Assembly: GCF_007992495.1 (NCBI RefSeq)
Contig: NZ_BKAJ01000007.1
Location: 1 to 43,037 of the forward strand
Reading direction: 5' to 3'
DNA from: Reyranella soli
Lineage (GTDB): Bacteria > Pseudomonadota > Alphaproteobacteria > Reyranellales > Reyranellaceae
DNA length: 43,037 bases
The notes under the pieces were generated by a model. That model worked only from the letters and a program-made list of their open reading frames with translations. It ran no database searches and was not told where the DNA came from. Below are positions 40,389-43,037 of this stretch, in pieces (positions within the stretch are counted from its first letter, which is position 1; the number at the start of each line of letters is the position of its first letter). The translations under genes and the position numbers were made by a program.

Positions 40389-42989
40389 ATGACGGCAGAC
40401 AGGTTTTCACTCCTGGCCGGCATTGCGTCCGACTGGTGGTGGGAGATGGGTCCGGACCTGCGGTTCACCTTCGTGTCGGACCGCCTGCAGGAGCTGCTTG
40501 GCCTTCCGGTATCCGCGCTGATCGGCAAGCGCCGCAACGAGGTGCCGCGCACCGATTACGACAACGCAGCAGCGTGGCAGGCCCATCTCGACGATCTGGC
40601 GAACCGCCGACCGTTCCGCAACTTCGAGACCACCGTCGTCGACGCCTCCGGCGCCTCGCGGCCAGTGATGATCAGCGGCACGCCGAAGTTCGCCGGGGAC
40701 GGCACCTTCGAGGGCTATATCGGCGTCGGCAACGACCTGACCGAGCTGCGCCGGCACGAACCGGAGGCCTCCCGCACGGCGGCCAATCTCGAATCGATCC
40801 TGGAGAACATCGAGCAGGGCGTGGTGCTGTTCGACGCCGAGCACAGGATCGTCTCCTACAACCGCCGGCTCGCCGAGTGGCTGCAGATCGACGGCGACGT
40901 GCGCGGCATGTCCTACGAGGAGGCGGTGCGCGGCCTGGCGCAACGGGGCGAATACGGCATGGCCGATCCCGAGGCCGCGGTCGCGCTTCGCCTCGAGCTC
41001 GCCCGCGCGGGCAAGCGCATTGTGATCGAGCGCAAGCGGGCCGACGGGCGCACGGTGTCGGTGAGCTACAACCCCTTGGCCGGCGGCGGCGGGGTCATGA
41101 CCTACTCGGACGTGACCGAGGTGCGTGATCGCGAAGCCCGCCTCGAGGAGAGCGAGGCGCGGTTCCGCTATCTCTTCAGGCATTCGCCGCTGCCGATGTG
41201 GGTCTATGACATCGACAACCGCGACATCCTCGAAGTCAACGACGCCGCCGTCGCCACCTATGGCTACTCGCGCGAGGAGTTCCTCGGCCTCAACCTTTAT
41301 GACCTGCGACCACAAGACGAGGTCGACCGTCTGCGCCAGTACCTTCATGGCGCGACCGCCTCGCAGCTCTTTGCCGGCGAATGGCGTCATCGCCACAAGG
41401 ACGGCAAGGTCGTCGAGGTCGAAGTCTATCTTCACGACATCGAGTTCGACGGCCGGGCTGCCCGGCTGGCGCTGCTGAACGACGTCACCGACCGCAAGCG
41501 CCTGGAACGCGAGAGCCAGCGCATCTTCGAGACGTCAGAGGACCTGATGCTGGTCTCCGACAGCTACGGCCGCTTCCTCCAGGTCAGCCCGAGCTGTGAG
41601 CGCGTGCTGGGCTACCGGCCCGACGAGATCGTCGGTCGCGGCGCCCAGGACTTCCTGGTCGCCGAGGATCTCGAGCCCAACCGCGAGGAGATGCGGCTTG
41701 CCCGCCGCGGAGAGGCCGTGCGGCGCTTCCGCGCCCGCTTCCATCACAAGGACGGCCGCATCGTCCCGCTGGCCTGGGTGTCGACGTGGTCGAGCTCGGA
41801 CCGTCGCCACTATTTCATCGGCCGCGACATGACGGAGTACGACGCCACTGCGGCCAGCCTGCGCCAGGCGGTGAAGATGGATGCGATCGGCCAACTCACT
41901 GGCGGCGTGGCGCACGACTTCAACAACATCCTGATGGTCATTATGGCCAATCTGGATGCTCTCGACGAGGAGGCCGATCTCGACCGCGCCACGCGCAACC
42001 GCATCCGGCGCATCGGCAACGCCACCCAGCGCGCCCGCGATCTTACCCGCCAGCTGCTCGCCTTCTCGCGGCGGCAAGCCCTGCAGCCGGTCGCCACCGA
42101 CATCAACGAGTTGGTCCATGGGACCGTCGGCCTGCTGCGCCGGACACTGGGCGAGATGATCGAAGTGGAGACCGTGCTGGGCGGTGGCCTTTGGAACGCC
42201 GATATCGATCGCGCCCAGCTCGAGGCGTCGCTGGTCAACCTCGCCATCAACGCGCGCGACGCCATGCCTGACGGCGGCCGGCTGCGCGTTTCCACCGGCA
42301 ACCTGTCAATGCCGGCCGGTGCTGAAAGAGACGGCATCAGCGCAGGCGATTTCGTCGTGGTCTCGGTGAGCGACACCGGCAAGGGCATGGCTCCCAACGT
42401 GCTCGAAAAGGTGTTCGAGCCGTTCTTCACCACAAAGGAGATGGGCAAGGGGACCGGTCTCGGCCTCAGCATGGTCTACGGCTTCCTGCAGCAGTCCAAG
42501 GGCCATGTCCGCATCGAGAGCGAGGTCGGTCGCGGCACGACCGTGCGCCTCTACCTGCCCCGCAGCAGCGAGGCGGCATCCACGACGGTGTCGCCGGCCG
42601 CCAACATGGAGCGCGGGACCGAGCGCATCCTGGTGGTCGAGGATGATTCGCGCGTGCGCACCGGCGTGCTGGAGCAGCTGGAGAGCCTGGGCTACGAGGT
42701 CACCGGGACCGCCGACGCCGTCGCTGGGCTGGCCGCGTTCGAGGCCGCGCAACAGCCGTTCGACCTGCTGCTGACCGATGTGATCGTTCCGGGACCGCTG
42801 AACGGCAAGGCCCTGGCCGACGAGGTGAGCCGCCGCTGGCCCGCCACCAGGCTGGTGTTCATGTCGGGCTACAGCGAGAACATCCTGTCGACGCATGGAC
42901 GCCTCGACCCCGGTGTGCTGCTGCTGAACAAGCCGTTTCGAAAGCACGAGCTGGCGAAGATGGTGCGCATGGCGCTCGATACGCCGTAG
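40389..42989 (+). CDS. Hybrid sensor histidine kinase with about four PAS domains and a receiver domain
   Basis: An 866-aa, apparently cytosolic sensor; no membrane segment is seen. About four PAS repeats fill residues 5-490 (starts near DWWWEMGPDLRF, ENIEQGVVLFDAEHRIV, RYLFRHSPLPMWVYDIDN and FETSEDLMLVSDSYGRF). A HisKA domain follows, with phospho-accepting H509 in GGVAHDFNN. Next is an HATPase domain with NLAINARDAMP, DTGKGM and GTGLGLSMVYGF. A C-terminal receiver ends the protein, with D797 in LLLTDVIVP and KPF near the end. This is the common GVAHDFNN-type hybrid kinase of alphaproteobacteria. The signal is unknown; PAS domains may bind haem, flavin or small ligands. No response regulator lies nearby. 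Confidence 0.93.
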   Translation: MTADRFSLLAGIASDWWWEMGPDLRFTFVSDRLQELLGLPVSALIGKRRNEVPRTDYDNAAAWQAHLDDLANRRPFRNFETTVVDASGASRPVMISGTPKFAGDGTFEGYIGVGNDLTELRRHEPEASRTAANLESILENIEQGVVLFDAEHRIVSYNRRLAEWLQIDGDVRGMSYEEAVRGLAQRGEYGMADPEAAVALRLELARAGKRIVIERKRADGRTVSVSYNPLAGGGGVMTYSDVTEVRDREARLEESEARFRYLFRHSPLPMWVYDIDNRDILEVNDAAVATYGYSREEFLGLNLYDLRPQDEVDRLRQYLHGATASQLFAGEWRHRHKDGKVVEVEVYLHDIEFDGRAARLALLNDVTDRKRLERESQRIFETSEDLMLVSDSYGRFLQVSPSCERVLGYRPDEIVGRGAQDFLVAEDLEPNREEMRLARRGEAVRRFRARFHHKDGRIVPLAWVSTWSSSDRRHYFIGRDMTEYDATAASLRQAVKMDAIGQLTGGVAHDFNNILMVIMANLDALDEEADLDRATRNRIRRIGNATQRARDLTRQLLAFSRRQALQPVATDINELVHGTVGLLRRTLGEMIEVETVLGGGLWNADIDRAQLEASLVNLAINARDAMPDGGRLRVSTGNLSMPAGAERDGISAGDFVVVSVSDTGKGMAPNVLEKVFEPFFTTKEMGKGTGLGLSMVYGFLQQSKGHVRIESEVGRGTTVRLYLPRSSEAASTTVSPAANMERGTERILVVEDDSRVRTGVLEQLESLGYEVTGTADAVAGLAAFEAAQQPFDLLLTDVIVPGPLNGKALADEVSRRWPATRLVFMSGYSENILSTHGRLDPGVLLLNKPFRKHELAKMVRMALDTP

Positions 42990-42990
42990 C

Positions 42991-43037
42991 TGTCACTCCG
43001 AGCATAGCGAGGGGCCTTTCACGCCGCTAGTTTCGCT
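42991..43037. repeat. Partial palindromic repeat at the window edge
   Basis: TGTCACTCCGAGCATAGCGA followed by GGGGCCTTTC matches the left arm of the repeat at 30225-30293 with a few differences. It starts 1 base after the histidine kinase stop and is cut by the window end. Confidence 0.6.

Overview
The window looks like a chromosomal segment of a high-GC alphaproteobacterium, possibly Rhodospirillales/Reyranella-like. That placement is an inference from gene content and codon use, not from a marker gene. Supporting signs are a fused cysNC, a 4Fe-4S type APS reductase, a class I PHA synthase, an aminotransferase-homoserine dehydrogenase-glpX run, many ABC importers and several families of intergenic palindromic repeats. 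No rRNA, intact tRNA, CRISPR array, transposase or integrase was seen.

Layout. 1-2.0 kb: a small membrane protein on the minus strand, then a VOC protein plus nitronate monooxygenase pair. 2.0-5.5 kb: a patch with less biased codons that looks accessory. It holds a degraded tRNA-like fragment, a LysM/HExxH secretory-type metallopeptidase, a PPOX-fold protein, a broken Erm-like rRNA methyltransferase and a vanadium-type haloperoxidase. 5.7-12.0 kb: a complete oligopeptide/dipeptide-type ABC importer on the minus strand. 12.1-14.9 kb, divergent from it: both subunits of a two-component hydroquinone 1,2-dioxygenase (HapCD/PnpCD type) and a group D flavin hydroxylase. 15.1-18.4 kb: a sugar-type ABC importer lacking its ATPase. 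18.5-20.6 kb: a MarR regulator and a divergent aromatic-ring FAD monooxygenase, with two copies of a MarR-type operator between them.

20.6-24.0 kb: a small Cys-motif protein, histidinol-phosphate aminotransferase and PHA synthase. 24.2-26.6 kb: a large proline-rich OmpA-family lipoprotein with seven repeats of a fixed motif. 26.6-30.2 kb: an alanine/LL-DAP-type aminotransferase, homoserine dehydrogenase and class II fructose-bisphosphatase.

30.9-38.4 kb: a complete assimilatory sulfate operon (sbp-cysT-cysW-cysA-cysH-cysD-cysNC). Just upstream lies a 23-residue ORF that is not in the usual gene size range. It is rich in Cys and Arg, has a good ribosome binding site, and is followed by a hairpin that buries the ribosome binding site of the first transporter gene. 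This looks like a cysteine-sensing translational attenuator and is the most interesting item in the window.

38.4-43.0 kb: AlkB-like dioxygenase, an atypical polysaccharide deacetylase family protein, a small zinc-ribbon protein and an orphan hybrid histidine kinase with about four PAS domains. The window ends inside a copy of a palindromic repeat also seen after glpX.
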